A stretch of DNA of 64,000 bases from Aplectana chamaeleonis. Its lineage: Eukaryota; Nematoda; Chromadorea; Rhabditida; Cosmocercidae. The stretch's first letter is position 1; the number at the start of each line of letters is the position of its first letter. Location of the stretch: NCBI GenBank assembly GCA_029168955.1, contig JAPDOI010001377.1:122823-186822 (forward strand), given 5' to 3'. Below, one piece after another: positions 1 through 10,014 of this stretch. Position numbers and translations under genes: made by a program. A model generated the notes under the pieces. That model had not been told where the DNA came from and did not search any database. It saw only the letters and a list, made by a program, of their open reading frames with translations.

Positions 1-87
1 TTTCTACGTCATTTTAGATCTACCCGGGGGCCAGTTAATCGATATAGCGAATAATCTCAAAATTAAAGATTATCGTGAACACTGCCT
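1..87. mobile_element. Right end of a TTAA foldback element, cut by the window edge
   Basis: The stretch ends in CACTGCCT followed by TTGA (88-91), the terminal motif and a decayed TTAA target of the family described at 556-1045. Read in reverse it matches the outer 90 bases of the element that starts at 56455, so both belong to one subfamily. The rest lies outside the window. Confidence 0.75.
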
Positions 88-91
88 TTGA

Positions 92-551
92 AGGCAGCAT
101 ACAAGCTCGTAACCGTGATTGAGATAACTAGGGAAATAGAATGGTATGGCTCAGATTACAACGGCTACGCATTTTGAAGCTTCAAAAACGACCCACAATG
201 CCGCTACATGAGCTAGAAGTTGGCCCCGCCCGTATTTTCACGTCCCCTGTATTTGCCCTTTTCCTGCAATGCAAAGTTGCTGGGTCCTCTTCACCGTCGG
301 TACTGTTGGTGGGTTGCCTAACAAGTGAACCACACACGTCACTGGCGGCGAAGATGACCCAGTAACCCTGCGTTGAAGGAAAAGGCCAAATACAGGGGGC
401 GTGAAAATACAAACGGGGCCAAACTTACTACTCCTGTAACGGCATTGTGGGTCGTTTTTGACGCTTCAAAATGCGTAGGCGTTGTAACCTGAGCCATACC
501 ATTCTATTACCGTAGTTATCTCAATCACGTTTGCGAGCGTGTATGCTGCCT
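92..551. mobile_element. TTAA-flanked foldback element, AGGCAGCATACA subfamily
   Basis: Both ends are inverted copies of AGGCAGCATACACGCTCG (one base different at the left). The arms stay complementary across most of the 460 bp, including TAGAATGGTATGGCTCAG near both ends. It is flanked by TTGA (88-91) and TTAA (552-555). It has no coding capacity: the short ORFs lie inside the palindrome and read on both strands. The closest relative in the window is 34844-35487. Confidence 0.85.
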
Positions 552-555
552 TTAA

Positions 556-1045
556 AGGCAGTGTCCGCGATAAAATCAGACTCCGAGTTCACGCCGGAAA
601 TCGAGGGGTTCGAGCCCTATTTAACCAGGAACGCTGAAAAAATGGCAAAGAACGAGCACGGACGAGCCCTATATGGCCCTAATTTGTGTGTTCCGCTCAC
701 GCAACGCCCACTGCCACCACGGCTACCGATAAAGTTTCCCAACTCAAAATTTGAGTTTGAGAAGGCATTGGATCATCAAGTGGGGTAAGTCTAGTTAAGC
801 GGTCTGGACTATAGCCCCCTGAATGTATGCTGTTTCCTTAAAATGGGTCTTCCAGTTAGTTACGGATCAGAGGCGGTTGAAAGGAGTGGGCGTTGCGTGC
901 GCGGAACACTTATGTTTAAGGCCGTACAGGGCTCTTCTCTGCTTGTTCCTAGCCGTTTTTTTTTCAACATTACTGGTAAAGTCGGACTCGGACCTTTTGA
1001 TTTCCGGTGAAAACTCGGAGACTGATTTTATCGTGGACACTGCCT
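556..1045. mobile_element. TTAA-flanked foldback element, AGGCAGTG subfamily
   Basis: The element starts AGGCAGTGTCCGCGAT and ends with the inverse of AGGCAGTGTCCACGAT. It is bounded by TTAA at 552-555 and 1046-1049, each shared with a neighbouring element. Long imperfect arms include GTTCCGCTCACGCAACGCCC and its reverse complement. ORFs of 85 and 110 codons fall in the arms and have no coding character. Related copies lie at 24649-25670 and, decayed, at 27060-27586. Confidence 0.85.
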
Positions 1046-1049
1046 TTAA

Positions 1050-1416
1050 AGGCAGTGTTCACGATGATTTTTGTTCCCGAGTTCTCCACTCAAAACAATG
1101 CCTTGGCAACCAAGTGTTACCAAAATTAGGAAAAAAACGGCGAGAAACGCACTAAAACGTCTTATTTCATTAGTTAGGGTTCGGAAGAAAGAGCGGAGCA
1201 ACAGAAAGTAGAGAATTGTAAAACACGGGTCCACAATAGATTTCATTGCCACAACGAACAGTTTCAGTGAGAGTAGAAAGGTGAGGTGAGAGTAAGGGAT
1301 TTGGTGCATTTCTTAGGCGTTTTTCCCGACTTCTTCGTCATTTCAGTTCTACTCTGAGGCCAAAATATGGATTTAACGATTAATCTCGAAATCGAAGATT
1401 ATCGTGAACAGTGCCT
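1050..1416. mobile_element. TTAA-flanked element, AGGCAGTGTTCACGAT subfamily
   Basis: Terminal AGGCAGTGTTCACGAT is matched by the inverse ATCGTGAACAGTGCCT at the right, with TTAA at 1046-1049 and 1417-1420. It is 367 bp long. The interior (CAAAACAATGCCTTGGCAAC and following) recurs in 28195-28688 and, in reverse, in the interrupted element at 56455-62011. Those are longer, so this copy carries an internal deletion. Confidence 0.85.
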
Positions 1417-1420
1417 TTAA

Positions 1421-1766
1421 AACTTGGGCTGCTCAACATAAAACCGTGATAGGTTTATCGACTTTCCTTGAATTACGGTATGTAACGGTGGTTATACGGT
1501 AGCTTCGTCGAAGTCAGGAATTATTCCTAAATTTCTCTGTTAAGGCTATTTCGAATGCCGAACACGACTTTGAGGTCAATTCCTTAGATTTCCGAAACGC
1601 ATATTAAAGTAGGTTACGCCAGATGAAAGGCATTATGCCTACCGTAACCAATAGTAACCTTAACTCTAGCAACAAATAGACCCGGATTCGCTCTCAGCGC
1701 CCTAAACCACCCTCAACTGAAAGTTGTCAGCCAAATTTTTTCTGAACACCTTGAGAATCCCCGACA
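1421..1766. other. No gene or element recognised
   Basis: Unique-looking sequence between the stacked TTAA elements and the next foldback. I see no long ORF, repeat or RNA gene. Confidence 0.5.
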
Positions 1767-2440
1767 GGTACAATACCCTCGCTAAGTTTTGTAGAAAAGG
1801 GGAGCATCTGGCAAACTTGGCGAAAAAGCGTCCGATGCATGTAACTTTTTTGAGTGAAGACTTTTTTGAATTCTGAAACCGCCATCATATTCACAGATCA
1901 CATTCCTACCTAATTATGTCAATTCCATGTCAAAACTCCCTGAAATCGCTTTGCTTTTGAAGGAAATAGTTTTTGCAATCGTTTTTCAAAAAACGTCGCG
2001 CGCGGCGAATGCGGCGAAACTTTTAGCAGTATTTGTACAAGTAATATAAGAGCAATGTGTATGATTTCTTAATAAATTAGGTGCAAGTGAGAGAATCTCA
2101 AGGCTTGTGTTGGTTGAATTTTCGAAATCCCTCATCTAAGAGTCCAGGGTTTTCGCAACAAAACTCCGACTTTTCAGGTAGTTCTCAAGGGTGTTTAATA
2201 AAGGATTTCAAAAACTCAACCAACACAAACCTTGAGAATCTCTCACTTGCACCCCCTGTGCTCTTAGGGAACTTCGGCACACAAGTGACATGATCAGGTA
2301 GGAATGTGATCTGTGAATATGATGGCGTTTTCAGAATTCAAAAAAGTCTCCATTCAGAAAAGTTACTAGCATCGGACGCTTTTTTGCCAAGTTTGCCAGA
2401 TGCTCCCCGTTTTTACAAAACTTAGCGCGGGTATTGTACC
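1767..2440. mobile_element. Old foldback element with a second palindrome inside
   Basis: The outer arms, about 1767-1923 and 2287-2440, are imperfect reverse complements; for example CACAGATCACATTCCTACCT on the left faces its inverse on the right. Between them a second palindrome spans about 2080-2255, with GTGCAAGTGAGAGAATCTCA at one end and its inverse at the other. Many mismatches suggest age. No target duplication could be fixed. The 70-codon ORF at 2081 lies wholly inside the inner palindrome. Confidence 0.7.
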
Positions 2441-3587
2441 TTTCTGCTGGAATCGGCTACGGATCAGGACAAGGTGTATCAATCAATGGAGTGTAGTGGC
2501 GAGAATTTAAGTAGGATATGCGGGTGCAGTAGGTGAAATTTCACCTTCAAAGGATAACATTTCCGTAATTTACGAAAAATCTCGCAACAAAATTAGATTA
2601 GATGACTCCGAAACCTTCGGCGTCTCCGGTTTCCGTGTGAGGCATGTAGTTCCGCGTACGCAGAGTAGACCAAAGAGGGGTCCTGCCCAGTGGAATATTC
2701 TCCAAAATCGTTTTAGATTTGGAAAGGCTTTTGGACCCGTTTTTTCTACGCTATTCTTGATCAGAGAGTCACGACTATTGCATCTTTTTGAAAACTCGAG
2801 AATGAAGTTATTCGTGAGAAATGCCTTGAAGGCAGTTTTAAGAAGGTTAAAAAATAGCCTTTTTTAGAATTCTGTTCCAATCGATGCCCCGTAGTCAGTT
2901 ACTACTGTAGCCATTTTATGCGCGAGCGACCTCTTGTGTTTCTAGCCTGTGAGCGTCATTTGATCAAAAAAATGAGGCTGTTTGTGTCTTTCAACTTTTG
3001 ATTTTCTATTTTTCATAATGCCAAACGACTACGGTGCATCTTCTGAGCATAGTCTCTATCTGCAGGATCTAGATTCAGGGAAACTAAAAAATATTTTTTT
3101 ACAGTACGCGGTTTTAAAAATTCTGATAGCGCCAATCGACTCCCCATAATTGCTAATCTATAAGGAAAATTTTTAATCAGAAAAATTTGTTTCCGTTGAA
3201 TATTTAGGTAAAGGAATGTTCAAAAAATGCCTAACTTTGGATATTTATATCATTTTTTAAAAAAGTTTTCTGAAAATTCTAGAAGCGAGCACCTGAATTT
3301 TTTGGGGTGCTCTAGCGATAAAAATTTTAAAAACGGCATTTTTTTTGTTTCCCGATCTATCTCGATTCTTACGTGGACCGCCTCATATGTTTCTAAGGAC
3401 ACCATCACGAGTCAGATGACGGCTCAAAGTTTCACTCTGGTAAGCGTTTTCGACCCGTTGGAGGCGTCGAAATGTAGTCAAGACTACTATATTTGAACCG
3501 CATCGAATCAAAAAATACCCGCCTCTTAGCTTTACAATGTCCACTCCCAATTGCGAACTCGTCAAGATTGATCGCTCCAGTACGATC
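2441..3587. other. AT-rich sequence without recognisable genes
   Basis: ORFs up to 89 codons occur but show no domain, and their composition is that of AT-rich non-coding DNA. At 2820-2835 a TTGAAGGCAG motif resembles a decayed TTAA-element boundary, but I could not find its partner end. Confidence 0.5.
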
Positions 3588-3743
3588 ACTTTACCTAGTC
3601 CATGAACGACTTTCTGTGAATCTTGGCATGGATGGTCGTTAGTATGTGTGAGATGTTAGTAGAGCCAAATCCAAGATGTCAGTAGATTTATTTGGTTGAC
3701 GTTTCGGCTAAATCGCCTTCGTCGGAGCGTGGAAGAATCAAGA

Positions 3744-4569
3744 ACAGAGCGCGGTTTTTATAGAACCAAATGGTACCGGAAAGCTAGCAATAAAAATATT
3801 CTGGTTCACTTTATGTCTGCACACCCATCCAGAACAAAGCGGGCAGTCATCAAGAGCTTGTACGGCACAGCAAACAGGGTTCAGTCCGACAGCCAGGAAA
3901 AAGCCAACTCACTAGAGCTAGCGCGAAAAATTGCGTTATCTAATGGATATCAGCCAGGGAGCCATCGTACCGGCAGACCACCCAGAGTGCGCGGCGCTTC
4001 AACATCTGAGGATAGTGCAAAAGTTCCTTTTTGCCTTCCTTTTGTTTCTGATGCTTTTAGCACAGCGGTTCGTGCGGCGTTGCGTAAATACAGTCCCGAA
4101 GACGCTGTCAGGGTGGTAGAAATTTCGCCCACTAACCTAAAACGCCAGCTTATCCGTAATCGGTTGTACGATCGATTCTGTGTTACCCCTGGGTTTCGTA
4201 GTATGTCCATCTGGGCGAGAGGGAGACTGCATGACGTCAGGGGTGTTCTATGGTATAGTGTGTGGTCTTTGTCAAGACGAATATATCGGGAAAACCGGGC
4301 GTCTTCTTTGCACACGCGTGAAAGAACATCTTGCGGGCCTAAGAAAATCCAGCCCTGACATGCCGTTGGGCAAGCACCGGAGACTGTGCCATGAGAACCT
4401 GGAGTTTGAGGTTACTGTGGAATTTCTAGCGCGGGAGCCACAAACTGCGGCACGCAAGACTCTGGAAGCGTTTTGGATAAACGCCGAAAATCCTAAAATG
4501 AACAGGAAAGAAGAGTGTCTTGCCATAACAGCTGAGCTCGCCCCGTTTCTGGACCTCTGTAGATTTTGA
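3744..4569 (+). pseudogene. PLE-1 polyprotein remnant: RT C-terminus, linker, GIY-YIG endonuclease
   Basis: The reading opens with the conserved segment RGFYRTKWYRKASNKNILVH, which lies just after the RT fingers and palm in PLE proteins. A linker follows, ending in NRLYDRFC at about 4155-4182. The frame then shifts near 4180-4200. The second frame carries VVCPSGREGDC, a CxxC zinc-binding motif, and GVFYGIVCGLCQDEYIGKTG, the GIY-YIG nuclease core with a second CxxC. It continues through a TLEAFWI segment that I take to hold the C-terminal catalytic Glu, to a TGA at 4567-4569. The RT catalytic YxDD box is absent. The GIY-YIG domain is known in PLEs to nick the target for priming; here it is only a relic. 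Confidence 0.88.
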
Positions 4570-4665
4570 CCTCGACGTCTTCATGTCAAGGACGCGTGTC
4601 GTCTGACCACCCACTGCATTTGCCACTTAGGGTGCCCACTACTAACTTGGCTCGGCGCGAGTAAG

Positions 4666-4790
4666 GTGAGCATTCTGTGATCGTGCTTTTGCTTTGTTAA
4701 GTTGAGATCTAGCAGTTTTTTCGGATTTTTTTCTGGTAATTTGAAGGGCTGCTTGGGAGGATATGTTGCATCCGTTCTTGATTCTTCCAG
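4666..4790 (+). other. Putative intron in the PLE-1 terminal repeat
   Basis: Donor AAG|GTGAGC and acceptor TTCTTCCAG|G enclose 125 bp. The position, about 100 bp after the stop codon and just before the hammerhead-like motif, matches putative introns at 12034-12152 and 21757-21876 in other PLE lineages. An intron in the terminal repeat is known for Drosophila Penelope. Splicing here is inferred. Confidence 0.5.
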
Positions 4791-4825
4791 GTTTCGACGA
4801 ATGCGATTTAGCCGAAACGTCAACC
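4790..4825 (+). ncRNA. Hammerhead-ribozyme-like motif, degenerate core (PLE-1)
   Basis: GGUU (stem I) is followed by UCGACGA in the CUGANGA position, then a stem II region, then GAAAC, GUC and AACC, which pairs with GGUU. Hammerhead motifs have been reported in PLE terminal repeats. The first two core bases deviate, so activity is doubtful. The predicted cleavage site follows GUC at 4819-4821. The first G of stem I is also the last base of the putative intron. Confidence 0.45.
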
Positions 4826-4926
4826 GAATAAATCTACTCACATCTTGGATTTGGCTCTACTAACATCTCACACATACTTTACCTAGTTTTTGAAGCTTTC
4901 AACGACGGAATCGTTATAGAACTTAA

Positions 4927-5411
4927 AGCCATAGAACATCCAGGAAAATATTTTTCAGTTTCAAGGCTGTTCTTGGAGAGAGTCATACGTTGATTACAGT
5001 GGTATCTTTGAAATTGTCCAAGACCCCCTATGAACAGAGTCATGGCTCCTTGAAGATGCCTATAATTTGAGGGTGAAAAATTGGTGGACGAGTTGTCTCA
5101 GGCCCGTGTTTCTCATCATTCGCAATCGTTGCGAGAGAGCGAGCCAGGATAAGGAGACAGTCCGGCAAAGGACCGGAGAACAACAACTTGTTGAGAATTC
5201 ATCCATCCATCTATCCGCTATCGAGTTCGGAAATCGGGTACGGGGTGTGGCCCGTGGCGGTGAGCGAAAGAGGTCGGGCGTGTGGTGGTCGCTTGTATCT
5301 CGCTTTTTTGGAGGACTTGAGATCTCGCACTTGGCACGTGTTATACAGAAGGGGTCTACTACCCAACCAAATAAAAGTCACAAAAATCATGTCCGAGGGT
5401 GTACTGTGCCT
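4927..5411. mobile_element. TTAA-flanked element, 485 bp
   Basis: TTAA at 4923-4926 and 5412-5415 flank 485 bp, exactly the length of the copy at 10686-11170. The interiors match: TATGAACAGAGTCATGG faces TATGAACGGAGTTATGG, and GGTGGACGAGTTGTC is identical. The left terminus has decayed to AGCCATAG; the right end still reads TACTGTGCCT. The 159-codon ORF starting at 5067 mostly covers this element and is not considered a gene. Confidence 0.8.
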
Positions 5412-5415
5412 TTAA

Positions 5416-6477
5416 GTAGCTGCCTCCTCGCTTTAAATTGTATGTACTCATTGCTGACATGTTTACCCTTCTGCTCAGAATGTCTGTTTTCCACATTCAG
5501 TTATTGGTCAGCAGACCTCTTGTTCTTGAGTTTTCTAATCGGCTAGTTATTCTTTAGATGATCTCCGTTGGAGTTATGCTGTTGGTGTGTGCGACACTTT
5601 CACTGTCCTGCGTACTTATGTGGTTTCTACGATGTCGCCGAGATCAGTTGCGACACAAAGTGGAGCGAGGAGATCGACAAAGAGACATTGACTCGTTCAA
5701 GGAGTATGACATCCGTTCTCAAATTTATTTATTTATTTTACGCACCAGAATCAGGGGTCCACATTAATTTATTGGAAGCTCCGGAAAATAGCCGGTATGA
5801 CTCTGCGTGAGGAAGTCTTTCAATTTCGCGAGCCCACAGAGAACAGAGTCGAACGCGTAACACGAAGCAGCAAAAATCAATTTTTCTTAGCACAATGGGA
5901 AGGAAGTCGGTCAGACAAATAGCTCGATTGATTATGATATAATTCACATGCCTGAAGTTTTGATGATTCTCTTGAGTTCATGATACTCCGTTATGAATAG
6001 GGGAGAGAAATCGCAGACTGCAAAAGTCTTTCTTTTTGAGCGTCCTTACCAGCATCTTCGAGAATGACACTTTTCCAATTTTTGAGCCTTTTTGGTCGCA
6101 GAGAAATTGTCTCAAACTTCGCTGTGGTGGGTTGCAAACGATCCTTATCACGCACCCAATGTCCAGTAGTTGATTTCGGAAAAGCAACACCAGCTTTCGG
6201 GGATGACTGCAGTAGGTCAACGTTTCAAGTTTTACTGTCTTAACCTCGAGGGTTATTCAGGTTGCTACACAAGGTTTACTTCACATTTCCCAATGAAACT
6301 TTAGCAGGCTGCGTTAAGTTGGTTAGCTAACAGTCAACTTTCTAGATTTTCTGAAAACTTGACCCGAGGGGTTATCTTAGGGGCTGAGGGTAAGCCGTAG
6401 GTCAACGCTCAAGATCCAATTCAAAAAATTTACAAAAATCATATGGTTGCACAATGATTCTTTGCGATTCACAATGT
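5416..6477. other. No confident gene; one weak membrane-like ORF
   Basis: The only item of note is a 69-codon ORF at 5558-5767 (+). It starts right after TTCTTTAG and begins with a hydrophobic stretch followed by RCRRDQLRHKVERGDRQRD. It could be a relic exon with one membrane segment, but nothing supports expression. The remainder has short direct repeats (GTAGGTCAACG at about 6215 and 6391) and no recognisable feature. Confidence 0.4.
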
Positions 6478-7014
6478 AAACATAAGCAGCGTGGGTGGGC
6501 CCTCTAACAGGATCTCATGGTTCCTTAACCTGATCATTCGGCAGTTGTTGCAGTTCGTTCCATCGCATCTTACTAACACCAATATGCTCCTGGAACAATT
6601 GCGCGAAACGAGAAGTCGGAGAAGTCACGTGTTGGAGTCCTTCGATGTCAGCTCGCTGTACACAAATGTCTCCAATAAGGACGCACTTCAGGCCACTTCG
6701 GAGCTTCTCACAGAACATGAATCTTTGCGAGCATGCACCACCTTAACATCTCGCAGATTATGGTGTTTCTCCAAGAGTGTCTGAATCGCTGCATATTCAG
6801 GTGGTCCTGTCAGTACTACAGACAAATACGCGGTATGGCGATGGGCCAACGTTTGGCACCCACCTTGGCAACCCTATAGTTTTCATGTCACCTGTGCTGG
6901 AGCGGCGGCCCATCATCTACCGCCGCTATATCGACGATTGTTTCATAGTGTGTTCCACACAAAAGGAAATGAACACATGTTTCAATTTGCTGAATGAACA
7001 ATCACAGCACATAA
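6478..7014 (+). pseudogene. PLE-2 reverse transcriptase, first segment
   Basis: The similarity begins abruptly near 6478 at a VGGPSNRISWF segment, so the N-terminal half is missing (5' truncation). RT motifs follow in order: FDVSSLYTNV (motif A), then after a frameshift near 6725 MAMGQRLAP, and after another near 6885 YRRYIDDCF, with the catalytic YIDD at 6927-6938. The reading runs to NEQSQHI and is cut at 7014 by the element 7015-10011. Joining 7014 to 10015, with one TAA kept, continues the protein in frame, so the element inserted into an already formed PLE. PLE-2 is diverged from the composite copies A-D. Confidence 0.88.
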
Positions 7015-7339
7015 CCCCCATTTCATACTTCGAAAACGGCGAAAAAATCGCAGAAATCCGCGAAAAAAATCGCTGAAATCCGCGATTTTCGTCGCTGTTA
7101 TTACGGATATCCCTAGAAACAGGCTAATCGTGCGAGGACCATCTGACATCACGAGTAGGGACGCAGAGGGATCTTTGTAGTATTGAAGGGGACGGATTTC
7201 GTTCACTTTCTGAGAGAGGTATGCACTCAGTAAATGCGCCTTCTCCTGTTTGGGGAGGTGAATGCCCCTACAATGCGAAAAGACTTCAGAAGTAGATCTC
7301 TGGCCACCGTACGGAGTGGAAAGTGTTGCAAGGAGTGAG

Positions 7340-8955
7340 CAGGACTTCGGGGGAATTGTGCAGGACGTTATTGAAGATGAGCAGGACTTCAGTGGGGATG
7401 TGCAGGACCTCAGTGGGAGTGTGCAGGACTTTAGAAAGAGTGAGCAGTACGTGATAGAAAGTGTGCAGGACTTCAGTGGGAGTGTGCAGGACTTCAGGGG
7501 GAGTGTGCAGGACGTCATAGAAAGTGTGCAGGACTTCAGTGGGAGTGCGCAGGACGTGATAGAAAGTGTGCAGGACTTCAGTGGAGTGTGCAGGACTTTA
7601 GGGGGAGTGAGCAGGAAGTCATAGAAAGTGTGCAAGACTTTAGTGGGAGTGTGAAGGATTTGGGGGGAGTGTGCAGGACGTGATAGAAAGTGTGCAGGAC
7701 TTTAGTAAGAGTGTGCAGGACGGGATAGAAAGTGTGCAGGTCTTCAGTGGGAGTGTGCAGGACTTTAGGGGGAGTGTGCAGGACGTCATAGAAAGTGTGC
7801 AGGACTTTAGTGGGAGTGTGCAGGACTTCAGTGGAGTGTGCAGGACTTAAGATAGAGTGAGCAGTACGTGATAGAAAGTGTGCAGGACTTCAGTGGGAGT
7901 GTGCAGGACTTCAGGGGGAGTGTGCAGGACGTCATAGAAAGTGTGCAGGACTTTAGTGGGAGTGTGCAGGACTTTAGAGGGAGTTAGCAGTACGTGATAG
8001 AAAGTGTGCAGGACTTTAGTGGGAGTGTGCAGGACTTCAGGGGGAGTGTGCAGGACGTCATAGAAAGTGTGCAGGACTTTAGAGGGAGTGAGCAGTACGT
8101 GACAGAAAGTGTGCAGGACTTTAGTGGGAGTGTGCAGGTCTTCAGGGGGAGTGTGCAGGACGTCATAGAAAGTGTGCAGGACTTCAGTGGAGTGTGCAGG
8201 ACTTTAGGGGGAGTGATCAGGAAGTCATAGAAAGTGTGCAAGACTTCAGTGGGAGTGTGAAGGATTAGGGAGGGGGGTGTGCAGGACGTGATAGAAAGTG
8301 TGCAGGACTTTAGTAGGAGTGTGCAGGACTTCAGTGGGAGTGTGCAGGACTTTAGGGGGAGTGTGCAGGACGTCATAGAAAGTGTGCAGGACGTCATAAA
8401 AAGTGTGCAGGACTCTAGTGGGAGCGTGCAGGAAGTGATAGAAAGTGTGCAGGACGTCATAGAAAGTGTGCAGGACTTCAGGGGGAGTGTGCAGGACGTC
8501 ATAGAAAGTGTGCAGGACTTTCGTGGGAGTGTGCATGACTTCAGTGGAGTGTGCGCGACTTTAGAGAGAGTGAGCAGTACGTGATAGAAAGTGTGCAGGA
8601 CTTCAGTGGGAGTGTGCAGGACTTCAAGGGGAGTGTGCAGGACGTCATAGAAAGTGTGCAGGACTTTATTGGGAGTGTGCAGGGCGTCATAGAAAGTGTG
8701 AAGGACACCAGTTGGAGTGTGCAGGACGTGATAGGAAGTGTGCAGGACTTTAGTGGGAAAGTGCAGGATTTAGGGGGAGTGTGCAGGACGTGAGAGAAAG
8801 TGTGCAGGACTTTAGTAGGGGTGTTCAGAACGTGATAGAAAGCGTGCAGGACACCAGTGGGAGTGTCCAGGACGTCATAGAAAGTGCGCAGGACACCAGT
8901 GGTAGTGTGTAGGACGTGATAGAAAGTGTGCAGGACTTCAGTGGGAGTGTGCAGA
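7340..8955. repeat. 21/42-bp minisatellite array inside the TAA element
   Basis: Units alternate between GTGTGCAGGACTTCAGTGGGA and GTGTGCAGGACGTCATAGAAA, each about 21 bp, giving a 42-bp higher unit. Because 21 is a multiple of three, frames stay open on both strands (SVQDFSG/SVQDVIE on plus, SCTLPLK/SCTLSMT on minus). These ORFs are a by-product of the repeat. Confidence 0.95.
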
Positions 8956-9417
8956 TGAACAGCAACAGAAACCTGAATGCACGTCTTTCTGCTGCGGGCT
9001 GTCCAGTAAATCGCAGCGGAAGCAAACTTGTGCACACTCTCCGAGCTGTCCTGCACGAGTATTGGGATCAGAATGTCATTTTTCCTAGATTCTCGGACCG
9101 GGCATTGCATTTGTTCATCTACAGTCTGTACGCATCGCATTGATACTGGCACGGATCGCACTGATGTGTTATAATATACATGCACCTAGTTTGCGCCAAC
9201 GCGAAATAACAATCGCAAAGTACGACTGCGATCCGTGCCCAGTGTAGATGGATAAATGCAATACACGGTCCGAGAATCCAAAAATATGAAGTTGTTATCC
9301 CAATACTCGTACAGGACAGCTCGGAGAGTCCGCAAAAGTTTGATGCCGCTGCGCAGCACCAGACAGCACGCAGCAGAAAGGCGTGCAGGTTGTTGCCAGG
9401 TTTCTGTTTCTGCCCAT

Positions 9418-9700
9418 CTACGCACTCCCACTGACGTCCTGCACACTTTCTGTGACGTCCTGCACACTCCCCCTAAAGTCCTCCACACTCCCACTGAAGT
9501 CCTGCACACTCCCACTGAAGTCCTGCACACTCCCACTGAAGTCCTGCACACTTTCTATGACGTCCTGTACACTCCCACTGAAGTCCTGCACACTTTCTAT
9601 CACGTCCTGCACACTCCCACTGATGTCCTGCGCTTTTTCTATGACGTCCTGCACACTCCCACGAAAGTTCTGCACACTCCCACTGAAGTCCTGCGCTCTT
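9418..9700. repeat. Inverted minisatellite array, right arm of the TAA foldback
   Basis: The same 21-bp units as 7340-8955 but reverse complemented (CTGCACACTCCCACTGAAGTC). The arm is much shorter than the left one, so the arrays changed length independently after the foldback formed. Confidence 0.93.
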
Positions 9701-10014
9701 TTTTACACAATACTCTATGCGAGCTTAACAAAAATATGCTGCTAATAACTTCACTAGGATGACGCTGTAGCGACAAGAATCATCTCAATCATTCTTCTCG
9801 AAAATCCTCAAGCTGCAAAAAAAATCGCTCAAAATGTTTCGATGAATTCGTTAAAACAACTGTGAGCGAAATTTATCGCTGCAATCCGCGTCAGAAATCG
9901 CGGCTTGAATGTGCGATTTTTTTCGCCAGCGATAAAATTCGCGATACTCTGGTATGCTTAACCATTGCAGATCTGCGATTTTTGTCGCAGCTTTTGAAGT
10001 ATGAAAGGGGGTAA

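Larger units (their letters stand above)
3600..4875 (+). mobile_element. PLE-1, short Penelope-like retroelement with 12-bp target duplication
   Basis: The insertion is bounded by ACTTTACCTAGT at 3588-3599 and 4876-4887. Its outer segments (about 3642-3735 and 4770-4875) are inverted copies of one another, including GAGATGTTAGTAGAGCCAAA and GACGTTTCGGCTAAATCGC. Between them lies only the 3' part of a PLE gene: the end of the RT region, linker and GIY-YIG domain. Penelope-like elements often have such terminal repeats in direct or inverted arrangement with 5' truncation. Everything upstream of the 'KWYRK' segment is missing, so this copy could not move by itself. Confidence 0.85.
7015..10011. 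mobile_element. 3.0-kb TAA-flanked foldback transposon carrying minisatellite
   Basis: The ends are CCCCCATTTCATACTTC and the inverse GAAGTATGAAAGGGGG, each preceded or followed by TAA (7012-7014, 10012-10014). A 3-bp TWA duplication with inverted ends is typical of PIF/Harbinger elements; no transposase is present, so this would be non-autonomous. Subterminal zones hold many AAATCGC/GAAATCCGCG words, possibly transposase-binding repeats. The body is a large inverted repeat: minisatellite 7340-8955, a coding-like arm 8955-9180, its inverse 9190-9418, and inverted minisatellite 9418-9700. The superfamily assignment is inferred from ends and target length only. Confidence 0.8.

Noticed and set aside
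590..640. tRNA-like GGGGTTCGAGCCCT motif (and GGGTTCGATCC at 25161)
   Set aside because: No acceptor, anticodon or D arm could be built around either; the first lies in a TTAA foldback.
5067..5546. 159-codon ORF on plus
   Set aside because: It covers most of the TTAA element 4927-5411, whose paralogue at 10686-11170 has no such frame, and shows no domain.
7340..8955. CRISPR-like array of short repeats
   Set aside because: Units are contiguous 21-bp repeats without unique spacers, inside a eukaryotic transposon.
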